Part shown: positions 52,597 to 62,034 of the stretch, in pieces
How the letters are laid out: the number at the start of each line of letters is the position of its first letter
Position numbering within the stretch: position 1 is the first letter of the stretch
DNA from: Butyricicoccus porcorum
GTDB lineage: Bacteria; Bacillota; Clostridia; Oscillospirales; Butyricicoccaceae
Assembly (NCBI RefSeq): GCF_002157465.1
Contig: NZ_NHOC01000009.1
Span: 62,218 to 126,217, forward strand
Direction: 5' to 3'
DNA: 64,000 nt
Translations under genes and position numbers: made by a program
The notes under the pieces: generated by a model
Told to the model about the DNA's origin: nothing
Seen by the model: only the letters and a program-made list of their open reading frames with translations
Database searches by the model: none

Positions 52597-53604
52597 TTAT
52601 CTCCAGATGTCTTCAATCTCGCTCTTGCGCGGGCGTTCCATGAGCTTCTGGATGCATTCCTGTACCGGTTTGCCGCGATACAGCAGGTCATACATGGCGC
52701 AGGTAATCGGCATGTCAATGCCTTCCTTCTTTGCCAGCATATAGCCCGCCTCGGTTGCATAATAGCCCTCGACAACAGCGCCGACTTCCTTCATCGCCTG
52801 CTGTGCATCCATGCCCTGTCCAATTTTAATACCGGCACGGCGGTTGCGCGAATGCATCGAGGTGCAGGTAACAATCAGATCGCCCATACCGGACAATCCG
52901 GCAAAGGTCTCACTGCGTCCGCCCAATTTGACACCAAGGCGCGCAATCTCTGTCAGACCACGCGTCATCAGTGCTGCCTTGGAGTTGTCGCCCAGTCCGA
53001 CACCGTCACAAATACCTGCTGCCAGTGCGATGATATTTTTAAAGCAGCCGCCCAGTTCTGCACCGATGATATCCGGCGAGATGTAGACACGGAATCGGTC
53101 ATTCATAAATGCCTGCTGTACGAGCGTCGCCGCAGCGCGCGACTCAGACGCTGCCAGAATCGCAGTCAGAATACCGCGCGCAACCTCCTCCGCATGGGTC
53201 GGGCCGGTCAGTGCGACAACCGGATTTTTTCCATTTGTCGCATTCGTGATGGTCTCAGAAAAGCGGCAATAGCCGTTGTCACGGTCAAGACCCTTGCCGA
53301 CGTTGACAATCACAGTCTGCGGCGGAATGATGTGCGACAGCTGCTGTGCGGTCGAGTGCACCGCAAACGACGGCACGGCCATCAGAACAATATCTGCTTC
53401 CGCAGCACCTGTCAGGTCATTGGTAATCTCAATATCCTCCGGCAGCGTTACACCGGGCAGCAGGCGCTCATTGCCGTGCTCCTCGCGCAGCATACGGCAT
53501 TCCTCTTCAAAAAATGACCAGGCGGTGACCTCATGTCCATTTTCATGCAGGAGGATGGACAGCGCCATACCCCAGCCGCCGCAGCCGACTACAAAAATCT
53601 TCAT
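52597..53604 (-). CDS. gpsA: Glycerol-3-phosphate dehydrogenase [NAD(P)+]
   Basis: 335 residues from ATG 53604 behind GGAGGAG. N-terminal dinucleotide fold (MKIFVVGCGGWGMAL, slightly divergent from the usual GAGxWGTAL), ALTGPTHAEEVARG, catalytic-domain FKNIIALAAGICDG and GMGDLIVTC. Makes sn-glycerol-3-phosphate for phospholipids. Third gene after der and plsY. Confidence 0.95.
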   Translation of the reverse strand: MKIFVVGCGGWGMALSILLHENGHEVTAWSFFEEECRMLREEHGNERLLPGVTLPEDIEITNDLTGAAEADIVLMAVPSFAVHSTAQQLSHIIPPQTVIVNVGKGLDRDNGYCRFSETITNATNGKNPVVALTGPTHAEEVARGILTAILAASESRAAATLVQQAFMNDRFRVYISPDIIGAELGGCFKNIIALAAGICDGVGLGDNSKAALMTRGLTEIARLGVKLGGRSETFAGLSGMGDLIVTCTSMHSRNRRAGIKIGQGMDAQQAMKEVGAVVEGYYATEAGYMLAKKEGIDMPITCAMYDLLYRGKPVQECIQKLMERPRKSEIEDIWR

Positions 53605-53645
53605 GCAGAAACTCCTCCGTATTGATCGTACACCGCGCAGCGCCA

Positions 53646-54254
53646 TTATTTGCGGCTGCTGTGCAGCGTAAGCTTATTTTCTTCCCCGTGCAGAATGCGA
53701 ACGATATTACTGCGGTGCATATAGATGACCGCAGCTGCCATGGCAACTGTCAGCACGAACATCGGAATATCCCGGTAAAAGAAATAGGTCAGGAACGGAA
53801 ACAGCGCTGCCGCTGTCACAGAACCGAGTGAAACCCATTTCGTGGTGCCGACCAGTATGAGAAATACCACCAGCAGGATCAGGATAATACGCCAGTCGAA
53901 CATTGCGATCATAGTCGCGCCAACCAACACGCCCTTTCCGCCTTTAAAGCCAAAATACAGTGGAAAAACATGTCCGAGTATGACAAACGCACCTACAATC
54001 AGCTTGCCCATAGCACCCATCAGCATGCCGCCGACATACAGCGCAACAGCAGCCTTTGCCACATCGCCGACCAGTACCAGCAGCGTCCTGCCGCCGCCCA
54101 TGCAGCGGTATGCATTGGTCAGTCCGGCATTGCCGCTGCCCTTTGTACGGATATCATATCCCATGGTCAGCTTGGACACCAGAATGGCTGAATTGATGCT
54201 GCCCAGCAGGTAGCCCACTACAGCGAGGACGAGAATATTGACCACCAAATCCAT
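53646..54254 (-). CDS. plsY: Acyl-phosphate:glycerol-3-phosphate acyltransferase
   Basis: 202 residues, about five membrane helices. Conserved loops YDIRTKGSGNAGLTN and FPLYFGFKGGKGV are the PlsY active-site motifs. First acyl transfer of phospholipid synthesis, using the product of gpsA. The ATG immediately follows the der stop. Confidence 0.94.
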   Translation of the reverse strand: MDLVVNILVLAVVGYLLGSINSAILVSKLTMGYDIRTKGSGNAGLTNAYRCMGGGRTLLVLVGDVAKAAVALYVGGMLMGAMGKLIVGAFVILGHVFPLYFGFKGGKGVLVGATMIAMFDWRIILILLVVFLILVGTTKWVSLGSVTAAALFPFLTYFFYRDIPMFVLTVAMAAAVIYMHRSNIVRILHGEENKLTLHSSRK

Positions 54255-55586
54255 TTAGCCATTCTCCTTATCCCCGCGTTCGCGGATAATCATGCGGATC
54301 GGCGTGCCGTCCAGACCATATACCTCACGAATCTGGTTTTCCAGATAGCGCTGGTAAGAAAAATGGAACAGCCGCGCGTCGTTGCAAAAACATACAAACG
54401 TAGGCGGACGAACCCCCGACTGCGTCATATAATAAATCTTCAGGCGGCGACCCTTGTCCGTCGGCGGCTGTACGCGCGCCGTCGCCTCTGCCAGCAGCGA
54501 ATTGAGCTGGCCGGTCGGGATACGCCTGCCATTCTGTTCATAAACAGCATTGATGGTATCAAACAGCTTGGGAACACGCTGGCCGGTCATCGCAGACAAA
54601 AACAGCACCGGTGCGTACGGCATATATGCCAGCCCTTCGCGCACACGGCGCGTATATTGATCCATCGTCTTACCGTCCTTCTCAACAAGATCCCACTTGT
54701 TGACGACGATAATGCATGCCTTTCCGGCATCGTGCGCTTCGCCTGCAACCTTGGTATCCTGTTCGGTGACGCCTTCAGTCGCGTCAATCATGATGACGCA
54801 GACATCAGACCGCTCAATCGCCATCAGGGAGCGCATGACGCTGAATTTTTCCACCTTTTCATCGACGCGGGAGCGCTTGCGGATGCCCGCTGTATCGATT
54901 AACAGATATTTGCCTTTTTCGTTTTCAAAGCGCGAATCGACGCTGTCGCGCGTCGTGCCCGCGATATTGCTGACAATCACGCGCTGCTCGCCCAAAATCT
55001 GGTTGATGAGCGAAGACTTTCCGACATTCGGCTTGCCGATGACAGCGACCTTGATATACTCGCTGTCCTCTTCGTTCCCCTCTTCCTCCGGGAAATATTC
55101 ATAACAGGCGTCCAGCAGATCGCCCGTACCGTAGCCGTGCAGCGCGGAAATCGCATACGGCTCACCCAGACCGAGGTTGTAAAACTCATAAAATTCCGGC
55201 GGCTCCTTGCCCGGGCGGTCACATTTATTGACCGCGAGCACCACCGGCTTGCGCGAGCGGCGCAGCATGGTCGCAACATCCTCATCCGTTGCGGTGATGC
55301 CGCTGTGCAGATCGGTCATCAGAACAATCACGTCCGCCGCATTGATGGCGATTTCCGCCTGCATACGCATAAATTTCAGTATTTCGTTGTCCGTGCTCGG
55401 CTCGATACCGCCGGTATCGACGACCTGAAACGGGCGCCCGCGCCATTCCGAATCGGCATACAGGCGGTCGCGGGTAATACCCGGCGTATCCTCGACGATG
55501 GACAGGCGTTTGCCCGCCAGGCGGTTAAACAGCTGGGACTTGCCGACATTCGGCCGTCCGACAATTGCAACAATTGGCTTTGCCAT
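54255..55586 (-). CDS. der: Ribosome assembly GTPase Der (EngA)
   Basis: 443 residues from ATG 55586 (GAAAGGAG upstream); upstream in-frame ATGs lack a ribosome site. Two GTPase domains: IVGRPNVGKSQLFNRL/VDTGG/NKCD and VIGKPNVGKSSLINQI/DTAGIRKRSR/NKWD, then a C-terminal KH-like domain. Needed for 50S assembly. Heads der-plsY-gpsA. Confidence 0.97.
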   Translation of the reverse strand: MAKPIVAIVGRPNVGKSQLFNRLAGKRLSIVEDTPGITRDRLYADSEWRGRPFQVVDTGGIEPSTDNEILKFMRMQAEIAINAADVIVLMTDLHSGITATDEDVATMLRRSRKPVVLAVNKCDRPGKEPPEFYEFYNLGLGEPYAISALHGYGTGDLLDACYEYFPEEEGNEEDSEYIKVAVIGKPNVGKSSLINQILGEQRVIVSNIAGTTRDSVDSRFENEKGKYLLIDTAGIRKRSRVDEKVEKFSVMRSLMAIERSDVCVIMIDATEGVTEQDTKVAGEAHDAGKACIIVVNKWDLVEKDGKTMDQYTRRVREGLAYMPYAPVLFLSAMTGQRVPKLFDTINAVYEQNGRRIPTGQLNSLLAEATARVQPPTDKGRRLKIYYMTQSGVRPPTFVCFCNDARLFHFSYQRYLENQIREVYGLDGTPIRMIIRERGDKENG

Positions 55587-55839
55587 AATGGAATACTCCT
55601 TTCTGCCTGCGGATATGCTTCCAAACCACATCCGTTGCAGCGGATTTATACAGGGGCGGCATGGTGCAGCGCCCTGCCGTTGTCCCGGCTTCACCGGAAC
55701 ATCAATCCTTTTCTAATACATGTTTCTTCGCAGACACTTCTACTGAGATTATCGCATTTCTCAGCGTGTCCGTCAAGCACCGCGGCGGGAAAACAGGCGA
55801 ACGGTGCCGCGGCAAACGCGCGGCCTGCCGCCTGACAGC

Positions 55840-55884
55840 AAAAAAATAGAGAAGGAAGCCGCGGCCGCCCTCTCTATTTCTTCG
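55840..55884 (-). terminator. Terminator of rpmF
   Basis: On the minus strand AAATAGAGA...TCTCTATTT with a 16-nt GC-rich loop, then TTTT. The rest of 55587-55843 holds no gene; it is GC-rich with no clear der promoter. Confidence 0.75.
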
Positions 55885-55908
55885 TCAATCTGCTGAAGTG
55901 CTCCGAAA

Positions 55909-56091
55909 TCACTCGGAAACCTTTACAACCTCACGACCATTGTAATAGCCGCAAGCCTTGCACATTCTGTGCGGGAGCTTCATTTCGCCGCACTTCGGGC
56001 ACTTGACCATGCCCGGGACAGAAAGCTTCCATACGTTATTGCGTCTCGTATCACGTCTTGCTTTCGAAGTCTTTCTCTTCGGTACTGCCAT
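55909..56091 (-). CDS. rpmF: 50S ribosomal protein L32
   Basis: 60 residues: [17 protein letters not shown] start and zinc motif [18 protein letters not shown]. Follows the DUF177 gene by 56 nt, the common order. Confidence 0.96.
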   Translation of the reverse strand: MAVPKRKTSKARRDTRRNNVWKLSVPGMVKCPKCGEMKLPHRMCKACGYYNGREVVKVSE

Positions 56092-56147
56092 TTCGGTAAC
56101 ACCTCCTCTGTCTATCCTAAAAGTACTTTTTTGATGGAATCATGTCT

Positions 56148-56651
56148 TCAGTCATCCTTGTCCAGGAGCTTCTGAAGGACAGCCAGCCGACTGTCGATCT
56201 GCCGCCCGTCACAGCCGCAGGGACCTTCGTTTCGGTTTTTGCCGCAGGTCGGGCACAGACCCTTGCAGTCCGGCTTACACAGGTAAGTCATATGGACTTC
56301 CAGCAGCAGTGCGGGAATCACGATATCGTCCAGCTCGACGCTGTCGCCTTCCAGCTGATAGATATCGTCCCTCTCGTCATCCTGTACCTCGGCGGACAGA
56401 ATCATGTCGCACGGTACATTGAGATCCACATTGACGGGTGCCAGACAGCGGGCGCACTGTGTCTGATACAGCGCGCGGACGGTTGCGTGCAGATTGAGAA
56501 CACCCAGATGGTTCCGAACCTCGCCTTCGACATGAACCGGTGTGCGGAACGGGTATTCTCCGTTCATTTCCTCTTTCGTGAGATCGGCGTCGTAGGAAAA
56601 CGGGATGGTTTCCCCATCGGTCACCGCGATGCGTTTCAAATCGAGTTTCAT
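56148..56651 (-). CDS. DUF177 family protein (YceD-like)
   Basis: 167 residues. Contains CARCLAPVNVDL, then DDIVIPALLLEVHMTYLCKPDCKGLCPTCG, the DUF177 Cys pattern. These proteins are thought to link rRNA/ribosome metabolism to the downstream rpmF. Promoter TTGACA - 18 - TATACT at 56708-56679. Confidence 0.9.
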   Translation of the reverse strand: MKLDLKRIAVTDGETIPFSYDADLTKEEMNGEYPFRTPVHVEGEVRNHLGVLNLHATVRALYQTQCARCLAPVNVDLNVPCDMILSAEVQDDERDDIYQLEGDSVELDDIVIPALLLEVHMTYLCKPDCKGLCPTCGKNRNEGPCGCDGRQIDSRLAVLQKLLDKDD

Positions 56652-56678
56652 AGCAATCCTCGCTGACGGTCAATTATT

Positions 56679-56708
56679 AGTATACCCCATAAAAATGCGG
56701 TTTGTCAA
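56679..56708 (-). promoter_or_regulatory. Promoter of DUF177-rpmF
   Basis: On the minus strand TTGACA (56708-56703), 18 nt, TATACT (56684-56679). Confidence 0.75.
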
Positions 56709-56859
56709 CAGAAAAAATGCATTCCCGCCCGCATTTTTTGGATTTATGTATTATAGCACATTTTTGGTGCAAAGTATAGCGGTACGCACAAAAAAGATTG
56801 CTTTTTGTCTTTCCTGCGTTTAAACTGAAAACAGAACAAAACCAGAGGAGGCCGACGCC

Positions 56860-57819
56860 GTGAAACAGTTCACAATCACCAAAAACGACAGCGGACAGCG
56901 ACTGAATAAATTCCTGGAAAAGGCCGTGCCGCTGCTGCCCGGCGGCCTGATGCACAAATATATCCGTCTCAAGCGCATCAAAATCAATGGTAAGCGTACA
57001 GATTTCGCCTACCGTTTGCAGGAAGGCGACCTGTTACAGCTGTATATCAACGACGAATTCTTCGGCAAGCCAAAGAAAAAAGAACAGCCGACATATCTCT
57101 CCGCCAAACCCAATATATCCGTCGTCTATGAAGATGACCACATTCTGCTCGTCAACAAGCCCGCCGGGCTTGTCGTGCACGAGGATGACAGCGGTACGGT
57201 GGATACGCTGATCGCGCGCATTCATGCGTACCTCTACCAATATGGGCGCTGGGATCCGAACGATGCCGCTTCCTTCACGCCGTCGCTGTGCAACCGCATT
57301 GACCGAGGCACCTCCGGCATCGTCATCGCGGCAAAAACCGCTGAGGCGCTGCGTGTCATGAACCAGAAGATCCGCGACCGCGAGATACACAAGAGCTACC
57401 TGTGCGTCACCTGCGGGCATGTGCGCCCCAGGGAAGGCCACATCCAGAATTATATCCTGCGCCACGAGAACGAACACCGTGTCAGCGTGCACGACCATCC
57501 GGTTCCCGGCGCGCGCACAGCGGTCACACAATACCGCGTCATAAACGAAACGCCTGAGCTGTCGCTCGTCGAATGCGACCTGATTACCGGGCGCACGCAC
57601 CAGCTGCGCGCGCAGTTCGCACATATGGGGCACCCGCTGCTGGGCGACAGCAAATACGGCACAAACGATATGAACCGCAAATATCACCGCAAATCACAGG
57701 CGCTGTGCTCCTACAAGCTGCGCTTCGACTTCACGACTGATGCGGGCTCGCTCGCCTATCTGAACGGGCGGACATTTACTGTCCCGCGCGTCGAATTCAT
57801 GTCCCTGTTTGACAGCTGA
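56860..57819 (+). CDS. RluA-family pseudouridine synthase
   Basis: 319 residues from GTG 56860 behind AGAGGAGG. N-terminal S4 RNA-binding domain (DSGQRLNKFLEKAVPLLPGG), then the catalytic core with Asp in CNRIDRGTSGIVIAAK and the LITGRTHQLRAQFAHMG signature. Modifies uridines of rRNA or tRNA; the exact site is unknown (RluC/RluD-like). Confidence 0.92.
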   Translation: MKQFTITKNDSGQRLNKFLEKAVPLLPGGLMHKYIRLKRIKINGKRTDFAYRLQEGDLLQLYINDEFFGKPKKKEQPTYLSAKPNISVVYEDDHILLVNKPAGLVVHEDDSGTVDTLIARIHAYLYQYGRWDPNDAASFTPSLCNRIDRGTSGIVIAAKTAEALRVMNQKIRDREIHKSYLCVTCGHVRPREGHIQNYILRHENEHRVSVHDHPVPGARTAVTQYRVINETPELSLVECDLITGRTHQLRAQFAHMGHPLLGDSKYGTNDMNRKYHRKSQALCSYKLRFDFTTDAGSLAYLNGRTFTVPRVEFMSLFDS

Positions 57820-57832
57820 TGGAGGTGGACGC

Positions 57833-58867
57833 ATGAACATCGCCGTACTCATTCCCTCGCTCGACCCGGACGATGCGCTGGTCACGCTCGTCGGACAATT
57901 ACAGCAGGCCGGTGTGGAACAGATCGTCGTCATCGACGACGGCAGTACGGAGCAGGCGCTATTTGACCGCTGTGCGGCGATGGGCTGTGTGGTTGTCCAT
58001 CACGCTGTCAACCGCGGCAAGGGCGAGGCTCTGCGCACCGGCTTACGCGCGGCGCAAGCCGCATTCCCCGGTCTTTCGGGTGTTGTCACCGCCGACGGCG
58101 ATGGGCAGCACGCCGTGCGCGATATCCTGCGCGTGATGCAGGAGGTCACCCGGCATTCGGACTGCATTGTGCTCGGCACACGCGATTTTTCCACCGGGAA
58201 CGTCCCCGCACGCAGCCGCTTCGGCAACTGGTTTTCCTCGCTGTTTTTCCGGCTGTCTGCCGGTATTTCCTGCCCGGATACACAGACCGGCCTGCGCGGC
58301 ATTCCCGCATCTCTGTTCGAGTTCGCGCTATCCGTCCCGGGAAGCCGATACGAGTACGAAATGAACGTCCTGTTCACCGCCGCCCGGGAGGGCATTCCGC
58401 TGCATGATATCCCGATTGCAGCCATCTATGAAAAGGATAACCGCAGCTCACACTTCCGTCCGATTGCGGATTCCGCGCGCATCTATGCGATGCCGCTGCG
58501 CTTTGCCGCCGCATCGCTGGGCAGCTTTGTCGTGGACATCGTCCTGTTCGCGCTGTTCTCACACCTGTTCCGCGCTCGCACCGCACGCGCCATCCTGCTC
58601 GCCACCATCGGGGCGCGCGTATGTTCCGGCGTGTTGAATTTCACACTCAACCGCAACTGGAGCTTTTCCAGTACACAGGACGCCTGGTGGGCACAGGGCT
58701 TGCGCTATCTGGCACTGTTCCTGTGCCAGATGCTCGCCAGCGGCGGGCTGGTATGGCTGCTGTCCTTCCTTCCCCTGCCGCTCACGCTCATCAAAATATT
58801 AGTGGACACCGCGTTGTTCTTTGCCAGCTATTTCATCCAGCACAACTGGGTGTTCCACAAGTCATAA
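57833..58867 (+). CDS. Glycosyltransferase family 2 fused to a GtrA-like membrane domain
   Basis: 344 residues from ATG 57833 (GGAGGTGG upstream). Residues 1 to about 215 are a GT-A glycosyltransferase (VVIDDGSTE, ADGDGQH, DTQTGLRGIP, YEYEMNVL), as in polyprenyl-phosphate sugar transferases. The C-terminal about 125 residues have four membrane helices of GtrA type, usually a separate flippase-like partner. The fusion suggests synthesis of a lipid-linked sugar and its transfer across the membrane. It starts 14 nt after the RluA gene. Confidence 0.87.
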   Translation: MNIAVLIPSLDPDDALVTLVGQLQQAGVEQIVVIDDGSTEQALFDRCAAMGCVVVHHAVNRGKGEALRTGLRAAQAAFPGLSGVVTADGDGQHAVRDILRVMQEVTRHSDCIVLGTRDFSTGNVPARSRFGNWFSSLFFRLSAGISCPDTQTGLRGIPASLFEFALSVPGSRYEYEMNVLFTAAREGIPLHDIPIAAIYEKDNRSSHFRPIADSARIYAMPLRFAAASLGSFVVDIVLFALFSHLFRARTARAILLATIGARVCSGVLNFTLNRNWSFSSTQDAWWAQGLRYLALFLCQMLASGGLVWLLSFLPLPLTLIKILVDTALFFASYFIQHNWVFHKS

Positions 58868-58908
58868 TCATTTTTTATCTTCCAAGAACAAAGGAGTCTG
58901 ATTGCTTC

Positions 58909-59082
58909 ATGTCGAAATGCGACGACTGCATGTATTTTACTTATGACGAGGAATTTGGCTATTCCGTCTGTGAACAGGATCTGGATGAGGATGAAATGCG
59001 TCACTTCATTCAGGATACGTTCGACAACTGTCCCTATTACCGCCCCGGCGATGAATATTCCATCGTCCGGCACCAGAATTAG
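58909..59082 (+). CDS. DUF6472 family small Cys-rich protein
   Basis: 57 residues. MSKCDDCMYFTYDEEFGYSVC followed by DLDEDEMRHFIQ and DNCPYYRPGDEYSIV; four Cys may bind a metal. A conserved clostridial family of unknown role. AAAGGAG lies about 14 nt upstream. Confidence 0.8.
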   Translation: MSKCDDCMYFTYDEEFGYSVCEQDLDEDEMRHFIQDTFDNCPYYRPGDEYSIVRHQN

Positions 59083-59262
59083 GCGCGGTCTGAAACCCAA
59101 GAAAATGACGAATATTTCGCAAAGGCGAGACTGGCACGAGGCAAAAGCACGCTGGAATTCGTTCGGATTTCAAGTGTTTTGAACGAAGAAGCAGTCCGTA
59201 TTTGTAGAATAGTCAAAATTTTCGATTGTTCAGATACGCCCTAAATACACGCAAACGCAAAG
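59083..59262. other. Intergenic region downstream of DUF6472
   Basis: A TTCGTTC/GAACGAA hairpin sits near 59156-59187 without a T-run. No gene is recognised. Confidence 0.45.
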
Positions 59263-59301
59263 CAGCCGAACCGCCATGGGAATCCCCCGGCAGTCCGGCT
59301 G
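59263..59301 (-). terminator. Probable terminator of the P-type ATPase gene
   Basis: On the minus strand CAGCCG-AC-GCC...GGC-GT-CGGCTG imperfect stem followed by CTTTGCGTTTG. Confidence 0.55.
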
Positions 59302-59315
59302 TTGTTCTGTCTGAT

Positions 59316-61934
59316 TTATTCTTGATACAGCAGGCGAATCGAGTTGAGCACGCACAGCATGGCAACTCCGGTATCCGCGAACACCGCCAGCCACATCGAC
59401 GCAATCCCCAACAGGCCGAGCACCATGACCGCCAGCTTGACGGCAAGTGCAAACACGATGTTCTGCTTGGATACACGCGCCGTCTGCTTTGCCAGCGCAA
59501 CCGCCTGCGGCACAGCGGACAGCTCGCCCGTCAGGAAAACCACATCCGCCGCTTCAATCGCCGCATCCGCGCCGCTTCCCATCGCCGCGCCGACATCTGC
59601 ACCCGCCAGCACCGGCGCATCATTGATGCCGTCACCGACGAACAGAACCGGGCCGTATTTGTCCCGAATTTCACGCAGGCGCTCCAGCTTATGCTCCGGC
59701 AGCAAATGCGCATAGACCGCATCAATGCCGGTCTGTGCGGCAATCGCGTCTGCACTCTCCGCGCTGTCGCCAGTCAGCATCGCCGCTGTGACGCCGAGGC
59801 GCTTCATCTCCGCAATTGCCTGCTTTGCATCGTCCTTCACCGTGTCAGCGATCAGCAGCCGTCCGGCAAACTGCCCGCCGCACGCGACATAGACAACCGT
59901 TGCACCGCCCGCCGCGGGCAGCTCCGGCAGAGACACGCCGTTCTGCTCCATCAGCTTGCGGTTGCCGCACAGCACCGTGCTGTCATCGACAACAGCACGC
60001 ACACCGTATCCGGCAATTTCCTCCACCTCATGCGGTATTTTCAGCGCAACCCCGCGTTCCGAAGCAGCCGCTGCAATGCTTGCCGCAATCGGGTGGGTGG
60101 AATTCTGTTCACAGCAGGCCGCCAGTGCAAGCAGCTGATCGGCATTCCGATTCGCCGCAGGCTCAATCACTGTAACAGTAAACGTACCCCTGGTAATCGT
60201 ACCGGTTTTATCCAGCGCCGCCGCTTTGATTTCTGCCAGCGCTTCCAGCGATGCGCCGCCCTTGAACAGGATGCCCCTGCGGGACGCCGTGCCAATTCCA
60301 GAGAAAAATGCCAGCGGGACACTGAGCACCAGCGCACACGGGCAGCTGATGACGAGGAAGGTCAGCGCGGTATAAACCCAATGATTCCAGTCCCCGGTGA
60401 AGATCGACGGGATAATTGCCGTCAGCGCCGCGACAGCGACAACAATCGGTGTATAGACACGCGAAAAGCGCGTGATAAAGCGGTCAATTTTCGGCTTGCT
60501 TGCCGCCGCGTTTTCAACAGCATCCAGAATGCGGGTTACCATCGATTCAGACAGCGGCTTTGCCACGCGCATGCGCAGCAGACCGGAGGTATTGACCCAG
60601 CCGCTGACCAGCTCGTCGCCGACGGCGACGCGGACAGGGACAGGCTCGCCCGTGACGGCAGACGTATCGAGGAAGCTCTCACCTTCCACAACCACACCGT
60701 CCAGCGGGACACGGTCACCCGGACGGACAACCAGAATATCTCCCACCTCAGCTTCCTCCGCCGGGATGGTCTCAACGATGCCGCCGCTCTCCAGCTGCAC
60801 GGTCTCCGGGCGCAGGTCAACAGCTTCCATAATCTGTGACCGGCTCTTCTCGACCGCACGGTGCTCAAACAGCTCGCCGATGCAGAAGAACAGCATAACG
60901 CCGACTGCTTCGGGATATTCACCGATCACAAATGCGCCGAGTGTTGCAATTGTCATCAGGAAATTTTCATCGAAAACATGGCCGCTGAACAGATTGCGCA
61001 CCGCAGTCCAGACGATTTCACGGCCGAGGATAATATAGCCAACTGCACAGATCACAAAGGTCGCCGGCATCGAAGTGGACTTCAGCACCAGACCAAGCAC
61101 CATGCAGATTGCGCCGATCACAAGCTCTGTCATTTGTCTGCGCGCTTCCTTTTTGTCGCTGCCATCCGATTTTACTTGTTTCTTCACCTGCTGCGGCGCA
61201 AGGATTCTGACATCCGGTTCAATTGCGCGCGCAGTCTGCACCATGCGCTCCGCCAAACCATCGTGATCCGGCGCAGTGACGCGCAGCTGCTTGGTAGCAA
61301 AGGTCAGCACAGCATCGGATACACCGTCCATCGCCTGAATGCGGCGTTCAATCTTTGCGCCACAATTGGCACAGTCCAGATTTTCAATCGTATACGTCAC
61401 TGTCGTCCCGCCGACTGTGCCGGATTTTTTGAGCGGCAGGTCATCGCCATCATCGTGATGATGGTGGTCGTGTCCGCAGCCGCACCCTTCCTCATGTTCA
61501 TGGTGGTGTTCGTGCGCATGGTCGTGTCCGCAGCCGCACTCCTCCTCATGTTCATGGTGGTGTTCGTGCGCATGGTCGTGTCCGCAGCCGCACTCTTCCC
61601 CATGTTCATGATGGTGCTCGTACACATGGTCGTGTCCGCAGCCGCATTCCTCCCCATGTTCATGGTGGTGTTCGTGCGCATGCTTATGATGATGTGCATG
61701 CTCCTTTTTCGCGCCGTCGCGGTCGGATACGGTGATATCCGGCTCATACGACTGTGCGATCTCCTGAATCTGCTCCATCAGGCCGTCCGGCGCATCCGTT
61801 TTGACGCGCAGCTGCCTGGTCGCAAATACAAGATTTGCTTCCTCCACCTGCGGCAGCCTGCCAACATCCCGTTCTATTTTCGCCGCGCAATTGGCACAGC
61901 CAAGATGTTCCAGCAGATATACCTTACTTGCCAT
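59316..61934 (-). CDS. Heavy-metal P-type ATPase (Zn/Cd/Pb type) with His/Cys-repeat N-terminus
   Basis: 872 residues from ATG 61934 behind GGAGGG. Two HMA metal-binding domains (GCANCAAKIE near residue 12 and DCANCGAKIE near 188) flank a His-rich segment with four 18-residue repeats (H-A-H-E-H-H-H-E-H-G-E-E-C-G-C-G-H-D; residues about 85-156). The pump core has VISCPCALVLSVPLAF, the phosphorylation site DKTGTITRG and GDGINDAPVLAGADVG; the last helix ADTGVAMLCVLNSIRLL fits the Zn/Cd/Pb (P1B-2) class. Exports divalent metal. Promoter and ArsR-type operator lie upstream. Confidence 0.92.
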   Translation of the reverse strand: MASKVYLLEHLGCANCAAKIERDVGRLPQVEEANLVFATRQLRVKTDAPDGLMEQIQEIAQSYEPDITVSDRDGAKKEHAHHHKHAHEHHHEHGEECGCGHDHVYEHHHEHGEECGCGHDHAHEHHHEHEEECGCGHDHAHEHHHEHEEGCGCGHDHHHHDDGDDLPLKKSGTVGGTTVTYTIENLDCANCGAKIERRIQAMDGVSDAVLTFATKQLRVTAPDHDGLAERMVQTARAIEPDVRILAPQQVKKQVKSDGSDKKEARRQMTELVIGAICMVLGLVLKSTSMPATFVICAVGYIILGREIVWTAVRNLFSGHVFDENFLMTIATLGAFVIGEYPEAVGVMLFFCIGELFEHRAVEKSRSQIMEAVDLRPETVQLESGGIVETIPAEEAEVGDILVVRPGDRVPLDGVVVEGESFLDTSAVTGEPVPVRVAVGDELVSGWVNTSGLLRMRVAKPLSESMVTRILDAVENAAASKPKIDRFITRFSRVYTPIVVAVAALTAIIPSIFTGDWNHWVYTALTFLVISCPCALVLSVPLAFFSGIGTASRRGILFKGGASLEALAEIKAAALDKTGTITRGTFTVTVIEPAANRNADQLLALAACCEQNSTHPIAASIAAAASERGVALKIPHEVEEIAGYGVRAVVDDSTVLCGNRKLMEQNGVSLPELPAAGGATVVYVACGGQFAGRLLIADTVKDDAKQAIAEMKRLGVTAAMLTGDSAESADAIAAQTGIDAVYAHLLPEHKLERLREIRDKYGPVLFVGDGINDAPVLAGADVGAAMGSGADAAIEAADVVFLTGELSAVPQAVALAKQTARVSKQNIVFALAVKLAVMVLGLLGIASMWLAVFADTGVAMLCVLNSIRLLYQE
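61467..61682 (-). repeat. Four 54-bp coding repeats (His/Cys-rich, 18 residues each)
   Basis: In-frame repeats within the ATPase gene encoding alternating His-rich and CGCG blocks. Copies 1, 3 and 4 begin HAHEHHHEH; copy 2 begins HVYEHHHEH. Confidence 0.9.
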
Positions 61935-61962
61935 GCGGATCCCTCCTATGTAAAACGAAGTT

Positions 61963-61987
61963 TGAACATATGAATGTTTGTTCATAC
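61963..61987. promoter_or_regulatory. ArsR/SmtB-type operator
   Basis: ATATGAA-TGTTTG-TTCATA inverted repeat (TGAA-N6-TTCA) nested with TGAACA-N10-TGTTCA. It overlaps the predicted transcription start of the ATPase gene. The matching repressor gene is not in the window. Confidence 0.65.
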
Positions 61988-61990
61988 GTT

Positions 61991-62019
61991 AGTATACGCA
62001 CGCCTTCTGTATCTGTCAA
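61991..62019 (-). promoter_or_regulatory. Promoter of the metal ATPase
   Basis: On the minus strand TTGACA (62019-62014), 17 nt, TATACT (61996-61991). Confidence 0.8.
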
Positions 62020-62034
62020 TAGGGTTTGTGTATT

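Noticed and set aside
58621-59082. 153-codon frame spanning the end of the GT2-GtrA gene into DUF6472
   Set aside because: The upstream part overlaps GT2-GtrA coding in another frame; only the last 57 codons match a known family.
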